Source of the DNA: Archilochus colubris | Lineage: Eukaryota > Chordata > Aves > Apodiformes > Trochilidae | Direction: 5' to 3' | Assembly (NCBI GenBank): GCA_023079485.1 | Contig: CM041104.1 | Span: forward strand, 1,861,676 to 1,925,675 | DNA: 64,000 nt | Shown here: piece by piece, positions 30,601 through 43,559 of the stretch | Layout: the number at the start of each line of letters is the position of its first letter | Position numbering within the stretch: the stretch's first letter is position 1 | Position numbers and translations under genes: made by a program | The notes under the pieces: generated by a model | The model's database searches: none | What the model saw: the letters and a program-made list of their open reading frames with translations, nothing else | Told to the model about the DNA's origin: nothing

Positions 30601-33600
30601 GGCTGGTCTGCAATAAACATACATTTGACATAAAATTTGCTTTTCTCACTTCTTCTCCAGCACACCTTCAGTCCCAACTCCAAGAATTTGCCAACTGGTT
30701 CTCCCAGGCCCAGGGCAGAAAGCTTCAGCCTACAGAGAGGATTTTACCAGCCAGCTAAGGGCCCCCCTCAGGGAGTTTGTTACTCTGCAGGAAAACTATG
30801 GCATCACAACTGCACCCAGCATTATGACACCTTCTCATTTTCTGTATTTTATTTTAAGATGCATCCTTTGGTTTGGGCACAAGAATTAAAATTGATGGTG
30901 GAAATTGGATTCAGGTAAACAAGACAAACTTTGCAGACTTCAACAGATCTAAAAAATAACTCTAGTCTGCAGTGTCAGGATCAGTCATGGAAAATGCATG
31001 CAAGCAGGTTGGTGTGAATAAACCAAAATTACAGCTTGAGCAGCAGTAGCATAAGGATTGCCCTTCTCTCAAGCCAGCAAACTGCAGCTATGTAGGGAAG
31101 ATGAGCAATATTTCAACTCCACTACAGCTCTTCACTTGTTACTGTTGGGTTGATGAAGGTCAGGCAGACCCTGCCTCTCCAGCAGCTATCAATTAGGCCT
31201 TTTCCCTGTGTCCTGCATCTTCTGGCTGTCTCCTCCTGCACCCAGCAGCCAGACAGGGCTCACTCTGGACTACATTTGATGTAGGTGTTTAAGAAGGATG
31301 TGCTGTACCTGCTGCTGTGCACCCTGGAACACTGAAAATGGAGATCTTTCAGAAAGGTCACAGAATCAAAACACCTCTGCAGATTTGTTCCTGCTGAGTG
31401 AGGAGGCAGCTGTGACAGCAAGAGCACCCAGGGAAGAGTTCAAGTTTTTAACAAGACAGCACTGTGTAAGACTGGAACTTTGCTCCTGCTCTCTGCTAAC
31501 AAGTATTACTACAGATGCTTGAGGAGAGAATTATCTCAGCTGACTCTTACCTTGGTGTGCAGTGACATCTGTCCCATCCAGAGGGTTCACAATGCCTGGA
31601 TAATCCCTTCCAAAGGAGAGATGTTTGATATAGTGTGTCATGTTGATCTGAAACAGAAATGCTCAGAGCTCAAACAACTGCACAGCACCCAAGGGGCAAG
31701 GTAAGGGGCCTGAAGTTAATTATTGGAATATTTTCTCTGGAACAGAGACAGATCCTCCCTTACTCTGCATGTCCTAACAGTAAATTCCAAAGCACTTTGC
31801 CATGAAAATGTCAGACTTGGAAAACAGGAACAGCAGATGAAGGAGCAAGGCAGCCTCAGGAAGAGGAGAACAGGCCAAGCAACATGCAGATGTTCCATAA
31901 CATGCTTCAGAGCCCAGCAGAAAACAGGTCCCAGGTTCTATCAGACTCAGAAGGCAAATCAAGCCAGGACTGGCACACTAGGAACAAAATGTGACAGAGG
32001 GAGGGAAATCCAGAAGGGAAACAGACCAAGAAAACTGGAACACTTTGGGAACACTTACGTTATCAAGTCCGAAGCTCTGCAGATCGTGAACTGTAATAGA
32101 AAAATTATTTAACAATATAGTGCAGACTGTGATAACAAACACATCTAGTGACCTGACAGCAGCCCCTCAGGGAGCTCCTCTCATTTCCATCACAATTCAG
32201 CTCTCTGCTTCCTCAGCAGGGAAGGAGGAGGAGCAGGTACTGACAGAGGTGACAACAGGACCCAAGGGAATGGCAGGAAGCTGTGCTGGGGGAGGTCCAG
32301 GTTAGATATTAGGGAAAAGTTCTTCAGCTAGAGGGTGGCTGAGCAGTGGGACAGGATCCCCAGGGAAGCAGTTATGGCACCAAACCTGCCTGAGTTCAAG
32401 AAGCATTTGGATGATGCTCCCAGGCACATGCAGTGATTCTGGGGGTGCCCTACAGAGGGACAGGAGTTGGACTTGATGACCCTGATGGGTCCCTTCCCAC
32501 TCAGCAGATTCTAAGATTCTATAACCTAAAATGGCAAGAAAACTGGCTGGGTTACTGTCTTGATTGCAGTAAGGCAGGTGGCAGAGAAAACTGCTGCAGT
32601 GCCTTCCTGCCACAGACTGGCCATTGCTGGAGTGAAGGAAAATCACTAATTTGGGGTTACATCAGCTTAGGTACTCCTGTCCTCACATGAATGTATTCAG
32701 AATCTAGTGCAAGGTCCCAGAGGCAAGCAAGGAAAACTTCACTTATTTCTGTCACAACCTGAGACATTAACTCCTCTACCTACAGGGGCACAACAGATCT
32801 AAGGGAACAGCAGAGCAAGTGTCCCAGAGAAATCACCATCCTCCCAGCACACCCAGTGCCCTGCCCAGCAGCCTTGCTGCTGCCACCCAGAGAAGCACAG
32901 GGACAGGAAAAGTCTGCAGGGACAGCTTGAGCAGGGAATTTGGGGATTCTGTCCTGCCCTCTCTGTGCCCTTCCTGCAGACAGTGCCAGCAGCACCACAC
33001 TGGGGATCCAGCCAAGGGATCCAGGCAAGATGTGGGCCATGGGAAGCAATGGATACCTTGTGGTTGGCAACTTCAATGACTTCATGCAGTGCCAGAAGCA
33101 TCAGCCTCAGGATGAAAACACAACCTACAACCTACACAACCTACAACTTGACTTCAGCATTGTTGCTACCACGTTTATCCCAAGTCCCACAACTGCCATG
33201 AAGCACCCAACTCATGTGGCTCAGGGAGCCAGGGCTCACACTTCACCTTAGCAAAGGAAAACACCCTTCAAAAATCATGGAAAGGATTTTTAGGATCATT
33301 TTAGGAGCTGATGCACTCAGATCACAGACTGCTGCTAATTATTAATAAAGATTAGGAATGCTGCTCCCTTGAAGGGTTCCTGCTATACAGCCTGGCACAA
33401 GACAGGCTGCAAAGCTAAAGAAGTGACTGAAACCAACCTCTCCTCCCTCAGGAGCAACCTGGGCTCCAGACCTTGCCTGTTTTTCTCCATACACATCAGT
33501 TACTCTCAAAGAGCTCATGCACTGTCTCCCCTGACCAGCACCTCAGCAGTGCAGGTTAAACTGAAGTGATAGAAGGGGAAAAACCAGGCTGAAATTAAAG

Positions 33601-36600
33601 ATCCTTGTGAAACCTTTACTACTAATTTCATGTTTCAAAAATGCAATCAAGGGAACCACAAACACTCCACTAAATCATAAATATTTTAAATCAAATTACT
33701 CTTTAAAGATACAAGGCAAGGACTGGAGGAGCACGAGGGCTTTTGACGCCAAGAGAAGATAAGGTTCCAAACCATGTGAGGAACCTGGACGTACCTAACT
33801 CTATGGAACCCAACAAGATGCATCCCAAGTCCTGAGGGAATTGGCTGAGGTCACCTCATTTGTGCTTGGCAGAATCCAGAAGCTGTGCTAAGGCCCATGG
33901 AGGACAGGGAGGTGACCTGAGACAGCCAGTATGGCTTCACCAAGGGCAGGTCCAGACTGACTGCCCTGAGGCCTTCTATAGTGCAGTAACTACAGGAGTG
34001 GACAGGGGAAGAGCTACTGCTACCATCTACCTGCACTCCTGTACAGCCTTTGATGTGGCCTCTCACAACATCCTTCCTGGCTGGAAAGATGGATTTGATG
34101 GGTGAATTGTTCAGTGGGTGAGGCATTGGTTGGATGATCACATCCAGAGGGTAGTGATCCTGTGCCTGAGGGACAGGATGCCATCCAGAGGGACCTGGAC
34201 AAACTCGGGATGTGGGACCATGTGAACCTCATGAGGTTCCTCAAGACCAGGTCCTTCACATGGGTCTGAGCAAACCCTGGCTATCAATCCAGGCTGGGGA
34301 ATGAGGGACTGAGGAGCCCTGAGAAGGACTTGGGGTACTGGTGGCTGAAAAGCTGGAGGTGAGCTGGCAATGTGTGCTTGCTACAGAGAAGGCCAACTGC
34401 ATCCTGGGCAGCATCACAAGCGGCATGACCAGCAGGCTGAGGGAGAAGCTGTGGCTGCCCCATCCCTGGCAGTGTTCCAGCCCAGGTTGGATGGGGCTTG
34501 GAGCACCCTGGGCTGTGGGAGGTGTCCCTGACCATGGCAGGGGTGGCACTGGATGAGCTTTAGGGTCCTTTCCAACCCAAAGCAGTCTGGGATTGTTTCT
34601 ATGATATGAATCTGCCCCTCTACTCTGCTCCACTCCACTCTGTGTCCACTTCTGGAGTCCTCAGCATAAGAAGGACATGGAGCTGTTTGAGCAGTCCAAA
34701 GGAGACCAGAAAGATGGTCAGAAGCTGGAGCAGAGGGATTGTTCATCCTGAAGAACTGGCTCTGGGGAGACCTTGGAGCACTTTCCAGTACCTGAAGGGG
34801 CCTATAAGATAGGGTCAGATTTCTTAATAGTGATAGGATAAAGGGTGATGGTTTTAACCTGAAAGAGGAGAGATTTAGATTAGATATTAGGAAAAATTTT
34901 TTTACACTGAGGGTGGTGAGACCCTGGCTCAGGTTGCCCAGAGAAGCTGTGGCTGTCCCATCCCTGAACACATTTCAGGTCAGGGGTTTGGAGCAACCAG
35001 ATCCAGTTGTAGCTGTCCCTCTCATTGCAGTGGGTTTGGACTGGGTGACCTTTAAAGGTCCCTTCCAACCCAAACCATTCTGTGATTCTCTAAACTACCA
35101 CTACTATTCTAGTCACTGTGTTTCTGCATGTGCTTGAGGAACACCACTACAACTTAAATTTTACTCTAAAAGTTCTGAATTGGTTTGAAATTTTCCCAAG
35201 GTATTCTCCAAAGTATTTCTTCCAGAGATACTGATATTCAGGTCCTGGACTGAATACCTTACTTGAGGTTGGTTTAGAGAAGAGCAGAAAAGTTTTGTGG
35301 AGCAAATGAGACTGAGAAACATTCAGAAACATTCTCCCCCAAGCTCTTCCACACCCATGTGGCAGCACCTCCAGAAAATGTCCTTCTTGGCCATGATCAT
35401 TCTCTGTAACAGAACTTCCACACCATCCTCCCCACCCAAGCAGTGCTGCTGCTGCTGTGGAGAGCAGTGCAAAGACACTGAATGACAATGGTCAGACATA
35501 CTTGGAAGCCAAAGGTCTCAATAAACAGGAAAATACTTTACCATGTACATGAGACTGTTGGAAACTTTTTCCTGGTGCAAAGTGGAAATTTCCAGCTACC
35601 TGCAAGAGACAGGAATCTTTCATTAAAAGGTTGGAATCTCTGCAAATAAAGCCATTCTGCTGCTGCTTGGGTTTTTAAATTTTTGTTTAAAGAAGGCAAC
35701 ACCAAGCAACTCATTTTCCAAGGAGAGATATGAATCTCCCCTCTTCCTCACAAGCAGCCACGTGTAAAGCCATAATAACCTACTGGTGCTGATAAAAATT
35801 GGTCTATGAAGGTTGTTTCAGACATAAAAATGATAAGAAGGAAATATTTATCAAGAGAGAACTGACTGCTGCTGTGGAAAGTACAAAAAGGTATCACAGA
35901 AAAGGAGTGAAGAAAGTAACTGAGAGGGAGAGTGAACAGGGTGAAGAAAACAATGAACAGCCATAAAACCTGAAAATGGATCCATGCATCCCTGAAAACA
36001 AGCTGCATATAAAAATACAGCACTAAAGCCACAAAAAAAACCCAAACCAACCAAAATGAAAAAAAAAGCAAAACAAAAACCCCACCCCCCTGCCCTCCAA
36101 AAACCCCAAAAGACAAAGATTGCTGAATTTCACCCTGGAATCTGAAAGGAGTATCTATAGTAGGAATAGCTAACAACCACACAGACTCTGCCCTGGAAGA
36201 TCTGAGTGCCTCAAGCTCATGTGCTGCATTACATCTCTGATGTCTGTACAGCCCTCATGGGAACTGCAGCCCTGAGGACACTGGGGATGTCCAAGATTCC
36301 ATGTGGCCCCCAGAAATGTCCCCAGGGACCCCCACCCATGGCCCTTGCTGCATTCCCCTGTGAATCTCTCCTCACACAAATCCCATGATGATGCTCAAAT
36401 CACAGTGTCTGGCTTGGGGAGTAAAAGGTTTACTTTCCAGAAATAGACTGTGGTCTCCAGGGAGAGTACACAAAGATGTAAAAAAAACAGCAAAAAACAG
36501 AGCTTGAATTTTACAAAGTAATCAGCCTGGGCCTGACTTCTAGAAGGTACTTGGGTATGTAACTTTGGGTATATATGGGCAAACACAAACGTTTTGGGTT

Positions 36601-39600
36601 TGGTAACCTGCCAAATGACAGGGTAGTTACATCATTAGTTACGTCATCAGCTGGTGTTTCTCCTACCACGTTTTCAAACACCAGATACAAAATCACCTCT
36701 CTGAGCATTTTCAGCTTTGAAAACCAATTCCCAGAGGTCTGGTTCCATTGTTTTCCTAAAGAAGGTAACATTTCACTGTCTCACACACCTCTGCTGGCAA
36801 TCTGCTGGTTACTCTTATCTCCTGCATCCATTGGTAGCCTCCTTTAAATACCAACAGGGCAGGTGGGACAAAGAAGCTGCCTCACCCTCTCCAGGAACCT
36901 CAGCAAAGAGACTCCCTACCAGGATGGCAGGAAAAGCTCAGCTGGATGCTTCCCAACAATCTGCACAGCACCACAGACAATCAGCTCCTTCCTGACCATC
37001 ACTTCTGACTGTCCTGAGACCTTTACAGACACAACCACCTTGCTGAGCCCAGAGGTCACTACAGAACCCCAGACTGGTTTGGGTTGAAGGGACCTTAAAG
37101 CTCCCCCAGTGCCACCCCTGCCATGGTCAGGGACACCTCCCACAGCCCAGGGTGCTCCAAGCCCCATCCAACCTGGGCTGGAACACTGCCAGGGATGGGG
37201 CAGCCACAGCTTCTCTGGGCACCCTGGCACAGGGGCTCAGCACCCTCACAGGACAGAATTTCTCCCTAATATCTCATCTCAATCTCCCCTCTTTCAGCTC
37301 AAGACTATTTCCCCTCATCCCATTCCTCCAGGCCCTTGTCCCAAGTCCCTCCCCAGCTTTCCTGGAGCCCCTTCAGGCACTGGAAGGTGCTCTAAGGTCT
37401 CCCCAGAGCTTTCTCTTCTCCATCCTGAACAACCCCAAATTTCTCAGGCTGGCTCCAGAGCAGAGCTGCTCCAGCTCTTGGATCACGACCAGCTACAGGT
37501 GGAACAGGAGAACAGAATACCCCAACACAGTCACAGCCATCATGCAGCAGGTTCACAGCAAAACCCACCTCTCACCTTGTTGACCTCTAGGAAGCCATAC
37601 ACTTGGCAGCCCTCGTTCTTCTGCTCTTGCATTTTCTGGCTGAAGCCTTCCCTCTTGCACTGCTCTATGGTGTCAGGGTTCTTGAAGGCCCATCCTCGCC
37701 GCCTGTAGGCTTCCCTGACATCATCACAGGTGTTGCAGCACCTGCAGAACCACAAGCACCACCTTACCACCTGTACCACTAGAAAGAGATGCTCCAGGTC
37801 AGGACTCTAATCCTTGGTGGCTTCCTCTTTGGCAAAGCAATAAAGCAAACATCAGGGGCAGATCTGGGAAGGTGGCCTGCTGCTCCTGGAGAAGCTGGAG
37901 CTTCTTGATGCACTTTGTGAAATTTTGGCACGAGGATGCCAACTGACTGCAGAGCTGGAGTCTGACCATGGCTCCATGGCTTGGCCTGTCCATGCTGACA
38001 GCCAAAGATCTCCATGGCAAAGAGACTTGAAACAAAAAGGACATCACTGTCCCACAGCTGTGAGCAGTTTGGAACCACCCTGTTTGAACACAGCATCTGC
38101 CTGATTCTGCATCTGTTCCTCCTCCCCTCAGCTTTTAGGGCAAGGCTGTCAACACTGGAGGGAGGGTTGATGGAAAGCTTCCTTTATTACTTTCTCCCTC
38201 TGGATAACGTCTTTGTCACCAGAAAAAGTTTTCTTTCTTGGTTCCATGTTTTGATGGACCAAAGAAAAAGCTGAAGGCTGGAATGAAACATCTCTGAAGG
38301 ACTCAGCTTGACAGATGGGACAGACCAGGTTACTACCTAGACAACAGCAGTGAAGGATAGTCCAGAATTTATGGACTACTATAGATCTATTCTTAAAGGA
38401 ATTTGTAGGCAGGAGGAATGAGAAACCCAGTGACACCCATTTCTTGTGTGAATGTCAGACACCTGCTCTTCTCTCTGGTAAGGATGCAAAGCCTGCAGCA
38501 GAAGTGAGAAGGCAAAGCCATAAAGAGGTTTCATTCCAAGACAGCTCATCTTATGCTGAAATAATTCATACAGCTCCCCCTGGGCATCAGATAATGCCAG
38601 GAAAGATTCTATTAGCTGAGATACAATTTTGGGGCTACTACAAAGGTGGTGCTGTTCTCACTGCCCTTAAACAGGAGTGCTGATAAACCCAACCCTGCAC
38701 ACCCTGAACAACCATGAGGGCAGCTTCCAAAAGCATACCAAAGCCTCAGCAGTTCCCATCACCCTATGAACGTGTGCCCAGGAAGATTCCTTTGCACAGA
38801 CCTTTACAGATATTTGGAAATAAAAAAAGGTGCAAGCAATGTAAGAGCATGAACTGAAGTGCTCAGGAGGAGGTTACTGTAAATGTTACCGGATGTCTTC
38901 GGACTCTGCCCCATAACAGCTCTCGCAGCGATCAGCATCCAAAGAATTTGGATCAAACACTTTCTCTTCTTCCTTCCCCAGCTCTAAGTAAGACAAAAGG
39001 ATTAGAAGTGATGAAGCACTTGTAGAAACAGTGTTGTACTTTTGTTTCCCTCTCTGCATAATAACTGCTCTGCACCCAAACAAGATTTTGTGTCAGAAGC
39101 TGCACCCACATAGCCCCTGAAATGGCAGACACGGAGCTGCTGAGGTGGGGAGCAAGAGGCAGAGGACACCTCAGGAACAGCCTCCATAAGAAAGAACTGG
39201 CTCTCTGTAAGCTTTGCTGGAACACTGATCACAGGGCAAAAGGCTTTGTTAAAACACTGACTAAAGTAGATGCAATCAGTACCCTGGGACTGCTACAGGA
39301 CCAATTTTAAATAGTTTTTGCTCCCAGGCATTAAATTTGTAATGCCAGCACCTCTGAATACAGAAAGGCTGCAAAGTGAGGCAGCAGTAAGAACACCACA
39401 GCCACATTCCCATGACAACAGGAACCAACTATTCAGCTCTAGGCTTAGCTCAGACTTTCATCTTGAAGAACAGAGCAGAAGAACTTTGTTCTTGAAGAAA
39501 AAAGTGATCCAAATCAACACATTTAGTTCAGGCTGATACACCAAGCTACACTCATGTTTTGGAAATGCACAACCAGGACCACTGGAACACTGTTTCTGGT

Positions 39601-42600
39601 TTGTATCTAAGTACAAGGACTCACCACAATTGGCAAATAATGTACAGGAGAGGTTCATGTACCAAGGACCACTTGCTACAAGATGTACCCCATGAACCAA
39701 CTCAAACATCCCCAGCAGGCCTGGAGCACCCACAAAGTAAGGGCAGTAGGGTGCCAGGTTAGGAGTTAAGGGTCCAGTCACTGGAGCCTTCCCTGGGGAG
39801 AGGCTCCTTCCCCTGACCAGGTCACCTCATTTGTCAGCCCATTGTGACCTAAAGACACGACCAGAGACAAGTTTTGCCACAACAGCTGCTTGGTTTCAGA
39901 CCATTAACTCAGCAGCTTTATTCCCAAAATGCATCCCCCTGAGTCCTTGCTGCAGTTTCAGAGGGACCAGGCAGAGATCACAAAAGCAGCAAGTTTAACA
40001 GGAGTTTGTCTGGTCTGCCAGTTTAACAGATTTGGGTGCTATAAGCCCTTCAGGTTTGTGGGTTTAAATGTTCAGCTGCCACTTGTTTCTGTGACTCTCA
40101 TGTGATGGGAAGGCTATGAGAGCATCCCCCAAGGACAGGACAGCCTCTCACCGTGTCTCTCAGCCTCTGGAGTCACACGATTGCCAGCTTTGTCCAAACG
40201 TTGCTTAAAAAGATTGTGTTCCACATCCAGCTGCTGCTCTCCTGCTACATCCATGGCATCAATGCTCAAATCTGAAACCCACAAGGAAGGAGAGCTGTCT
40301 AGAGATGGTGCACGTTTGGTGTGGAAGGCTGAGGAAGCATTCAGTGAAAACACAAAATCTTTCAGCAAGGGGCACAGAAAGTGTTTAAGAGGAAGGGTGT
40401 GTGTGTCTGGGGCCAACTGATGCATACAGAATAAAAGGCATGGTGTAGAACCCAAAATCACCCTCCCAAACCTTGGTGTGGTGTTTCCAGCTGCTACAGA
40501 AATCATCACTGTGAGAGGTAAACACACTACAGCCAAAATACCAAAACCAAACCCCTCAAAGCCCACAGTCATTTTCAGATGTTCAGGAGGCTCAGCTTAA
40601 AAAAAACCCAAACAAACTGGACAAAAGCTGCCTCTTCTCTCTACCTCCTGCCCCTTCCAACATCATGACCCCTTCTCCCAAAGATCCAGCAGGTCTGTGG
40701 TCTCAGCCTGGCATCCCAGCAAAGTGATACAGCCCCTGGCCACACACTCTCCTGTTCAGCTGAACTAGACTGCTCCTCTGCAGCAGAGAGCAGAGGCTGT
40801 CAGCCTCCTCAGCCTTCCATTTTGATGTGTGAGGAAGGCAAAGATCAACACTTTGGGTGGTCAGAAGGACAACAGCATCACTGCACTGAAACCCCAGTGC
40901 ACTACCCAAAAGCAGTACTACAGCAGAACAAGAGGCAGGGAAGATGACTGGACAGCTGGATGAGGTGCACACCAGTAACACCCAGTAAGAATTGCAAAAT
41001 TTTCCATCACTTCATCCTGCAATTTTGCTTAGGGTTTAGTTAAAAGGTAATCAGATTATTAAGGCTCACTCTGATTTTAAAAATTCTGGAGAAAGCTCAT
41101 CCCATGGTATTGGCATTACAGTCAGAAGTCAACTATAACAACCATGGCAATGCTGTGCCTTGTCAAGCAACTTCCAAAGGAGACTCCAGAGGTTTCCAAC
41201 AACAATACAGGCAAATCTTGAGTCCTGGGTCAACTCTGTGCCAGGTTTTTCAGGATCACTGAGCTTTCTGACAAAAATACAACACTGTACAAAACTATAA
41301 GCAGCTTTAGACCTTAGCTTCATTTATAATCTAGAAAAATAATCCTGCCTGACTGGAAACACTGGTTCAAGCACCCAGTGATCCTGGCTGGAATCACTGT
41401 TGGAACAGTGGTTCCCCCCCATCCATGGCCCCAGCAGCAGCACAGCACTCAGGAGCACCAGGCACACTGAACCTCTTGGGCCCTGGACAAGTGTGACAAT
41501 TATCCCCAATATTAAGAAGTCTGACTCACAAGCACAAGGCATATGTGGAAAAATAACATCTAGATTGATCTTCAGTTTATCTCCCCTGGATTTGTCAACG
41601 TACAGTTCTGGATGAACCTAGGAACAAAGGAAAAACAAAGTGTTCTGTTTCACTTGGAAGCAAATTAAAGGGCCTCTTTTCCTTGATTAGTGCAGAAGTT
41701 GATTTTTGAGACATGGGATTTGAGAGACACCTGAGCTGCTGCCTCCCACACCTTCCAGGCCAGCTAAGCCCTTGACACTTGTAAGGCTCTAAAAAACATT
41801 CATAATTTGGGAATCTTAGAACCTGGGGTGGGGATGAGGGCTCCTGCTCTTGCTTTGTATTGCTTGCTTGTAGCTGGCAGGCACAGAACAATCCCTGGGA
41901 TACTCTCTGGCTCACAACCCAACCTTTGCCCATGGAGCTCCTGAGGGGAAGCACTGGGTACTGGGGTCCCGGGGGGGTTCTGGGCTTTGGGGGGGGGTAA
42001 TGGGGTTTAGGGGGATACTGGGGTTCAGAGGGTGCTGGGGCCCGGGGAGCCGGGGGCCGATGGGCCCGGCAGAGTGTGGGGGCTCGGGGGACTTTGAGGG
42101 GTGCGGGGGCCCGAGAGGGTACTGGGGCTCGGAGGGGTTCGGGGGCTCCAGGGGGCTTGGTGGCCCCAGGAGGCTGCGGGGGCTCGGGAGCCCTGGGGGG
42201 GTGCTGGGGCTCGCAGGGTGCTGGGGTTCGGGGAGTACTGGAGGCTCGGGGAGTACTGGAGGTTCAGGGAGTGCTTGGGGCTCGGAGGGGGCTCGGGGGT
42301 CGCCCCAGGCCTTCTCTCCGCCGGGGCACCGCGGGCATGAAGCACCCCCGGGGGTCGGGCACCCTCCCCACGGCCGCTCCGCTCCGCTCCGCACCTCCTT
42401 GGTGAGGTAATACTGCAGCTCCGAGACGAAGAGCAGCGCCATGATGAGCCCGCTGACCACCGTCACTGCCGGGGAGACGAGAGCTGCTGTCAGCCACGAC
42501 AGTCGCGACAGGACGAGCCCCTCAGCCCCCGCCTCACCCGCCTCGGGTTCCCCTCACCGCCCGCCTCCCCGACCCGACCCGACCCGACCCGCTCCGGCCC

Positions 42601-42699
42601 GGTCCGCTCACCCAGCGCGCCCCCGCACGTCTTGACCCGAAAGTCTTCCAGGGTCTTGGGGAAGGCATCGAACCGCTTCAGCCGCCACAGAGCCTCCAT
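24609..42699 (-). CDS. ERGIC3: ERGIC3, endoplasmic reticulum-Golgi intermediate compartment protein 3
   Basis: Thirteen coding exons, listed 5' to 3': 42699-42612, 42465-42395, 41617-41530, 40271-40152, 38983-38890, 37741-37576, 35599-35542, 32090-32059, 31647-31551, 29995-29931, 28153-28017, 27255-27200, 24688-24609. Phases all match and give 383 codons plus stop, the length of the human protein. It starts [20 protein letters not shown] and ends KKIELGKTT. Two membrane spans flank a long lumenal domain: residues about 31-50 ([18 protein letters not shown]) and near the C-terminus ([20 protein letters not shown]). The lumenal domain keeps the cysteine-rich CESCYGAE...CCNTCDDV stretch and [15 protein letters not shown]. 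By family it is the ERV46 homologue, which cycles between ER and Golgi in COPII/COPI carriers as a cargo receptor with ERGIC2. Its placement next to CEP250 is as in human. Introns hold several CR1 pieces and no exon is disrupted. Confidence 0.98.
25790..26390 (+). mobile_element. Possible LTR-like element in ERGIC3 intron 12
   Basis: About 600 bases include many short purine-rich direct repeats (gaagagata, gagaagaag), a C/T-rich tract at 26228-26315 and an end containing caattaaactgtatagttg, which resembles the R region of some avian LTRs. No clear TG...CA termini or target duplication could be fixed. The identification is tentative. Confidence 0.3.
28535..28795 (-). mobile_element. CR1 retroposon, 3' fragment
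   Basis: Minus-strand CR1 tail inside an ERGIC3 intron, recognised by cacagaataaccttggttgg and by ggatggtgactccaccactg on the plus strand. Same subfamily type as 6396-6660. It is in the same orientation as the gene. Confidence 0.9.
29098..29225 (-). mobile_element. CR1 retroposon, short 3' fragment
   Basis: Minus-strand CR1 tail (cccagaatcagccaagctgg, then tctagtccaactcctgtccc). It is short and diverged and lies in the ERGIC3 intron between exons 29995-29931 and 28153-28017. Confidence 0.8.
32294..32522 (+). mobile_element. CR1 retroposon, 3' fragment
   Basis: Plus-strand CR1 tail starting aggttagatattagggaaaa and ending in agattctaagattctata. It is antisense to ERGIC3, in the intron between exons 35599-35542 and 32090-32059. 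Confidence 0.87.
33790..34607 (+). mobile_element. CR1 retroposon with internal deletions
   Basis: Plus-strand CR1 starting in the second open frame, with GFTKGRS-like and [17 protein letters not shown] coding relics, and running to a 3' part matching 4330-4517. Many stops and deletions show that the copy is old and dead. It is antisense to ERGIC3. Confidence 0.82.
34630..35092 (+). mobile_element. CR1 retroposon, 3' fragment
   Basis: Plus-strand CR1 tail of about 460 bases ending ccaaaccattctgtgattct. It follows the previous CR1 with almost no spacer, so the two insertions are adjacent or one landed in the tail of the other. Confidence 0.9.
37074..37470 (-). mobile_element. CR1 retroposon, 3' fragment
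   Basis: Minus-strand CR1 beginning tggtttgggttgaagggacc on the plus strand. It is a close copy of 11012-11465. It ends about 100 bases from the splice donor of the ERGIC3 exon 37741-37576. An open frame on its plus strand is an antisense artefact. Confidence 0.9.
41960..42300 (+). repeat. G-rich degenerate minisatellite in ERGIC3 intron 2
   Basis: Imperfect units of roughly 15-30 bases such as ggggttcgggg, gtgctggggctcg and gtactggaggctcggg, with several runs of four or more Gs. It lies just outside exon 2, within the CpG-rich 5' end of the gene. The G-rich strand is the template strand of ERGIC3. Confidence 0.8.
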
Positions 42700-42900
42700 G
42701 GCGCCGCGCGGCCCGGAACCGAACCCGCCTTCCGGGGCTGCCCCGGCACCGCCCCACCCCGCAGCCCTCGGAGGCACCGCCAGCTCGGGCCGGGAGGGGA
42801 ACGGGGGCTCGGAACAGCCTTGAGCCCGGCCCGGCAGGGTTCTGAGCGGGTTCCTGCCATGGGCACACGAGGCGGTTCGGCTGAGGGGAGGTGGAACACA
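42330..42900 (-). promoter_or_regulatory. ERGIC3: CpG-rich promoter region of ERGIC3
   Basis: This stretch is much richer in G, C and CpG than its surroundings (for example the cgacccgacccgacccg run near 42573). It spans exons 1 and 2 and the sequence upstream of the ATG at 42699. No TATA box is evident, as is usual for housekeeping genes. Transcription is expected to start a short way above 42699. Confidence 0.7.
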
Positions 42901-43099
42901 AAGAGCTGACTCCGGTCCTGGTTCGGACTCCTGAGGCTTCTCACAAGTCGGTTCTGGTCACAGGTCATTGGTTCCTCACGGTATTTGGAAGTACTGATTA
43001 TTCCCTGAACGCATTTTATTTAGCTTTTCTTCATAAAGAAGGATGTTAATGTTTTTGTCCGTACACAACCACTCCTCTCCTCTTCCTGAACCTTTGTGT

Positions 43100-43215
43100 G
43101 ACACTGTGTCTTAAAGATTATCCCGATATTAAGATTTAAAAAATGACATTTTAAAAGATATATTGGGATCCTTTATATATTATAGAATACATTATAATAT
43201 AAAAGTATTTTCTAT
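43100..43215. repeat. AT-rich tract
   Basis: A strongly AT-rich stretch (ttatatattatagaatacat and neighbours) just beyond the ERGIC3 promoter region. No transposon family can be named. Confidence 0.5.
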
Positions 43216-43559
43216 TGCAACTGCTGAATCATAGGAGGAGATACTGCTTTCATCTGTATTGTCACTTTGGATTTGGTTTTGGCAGGTCCAAAGAAGGGGA
43301 CCCCAGTGCTGGGGGGGTCTTCTCATTGCTTCCTATCCAAAGGGACTGTTACCATCCATCACCCATCCACAGCATGAGAAATCTGGGAGCAGCCACTGAT
43401 GCTGTGGATTTGTCCACTTTTGTCCAGTGCTTCCCAGATTAAAGCCTTGGAGGCTGATGGAAAAGTTTGCACCATATCCAGCAGGGTCTCAGCTCTCCTA
43501 CCCAGGCACTTCCCCACTTTCAGCAAATATTCCACCTGAATCTGTTTTGAAACCTGCCA

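Noticed and set aside
37109..37708. A 199-codon plus-strand open frame
   Set aside because: It is antisense CR1 sequence joined to ERGIC3 exon antisense; the same peptide appears in other CR1 copies at 11030 and 34284.
41912..42466. A 184-codon minus-strand frame extending ERGIC3 exon 2
   Set aside because: It runs past a good splice donor (GTGCGG after TKE) into the G-rich minisatellite; splicing to the exon at 41617 restores the known ERGIC3 sequence.
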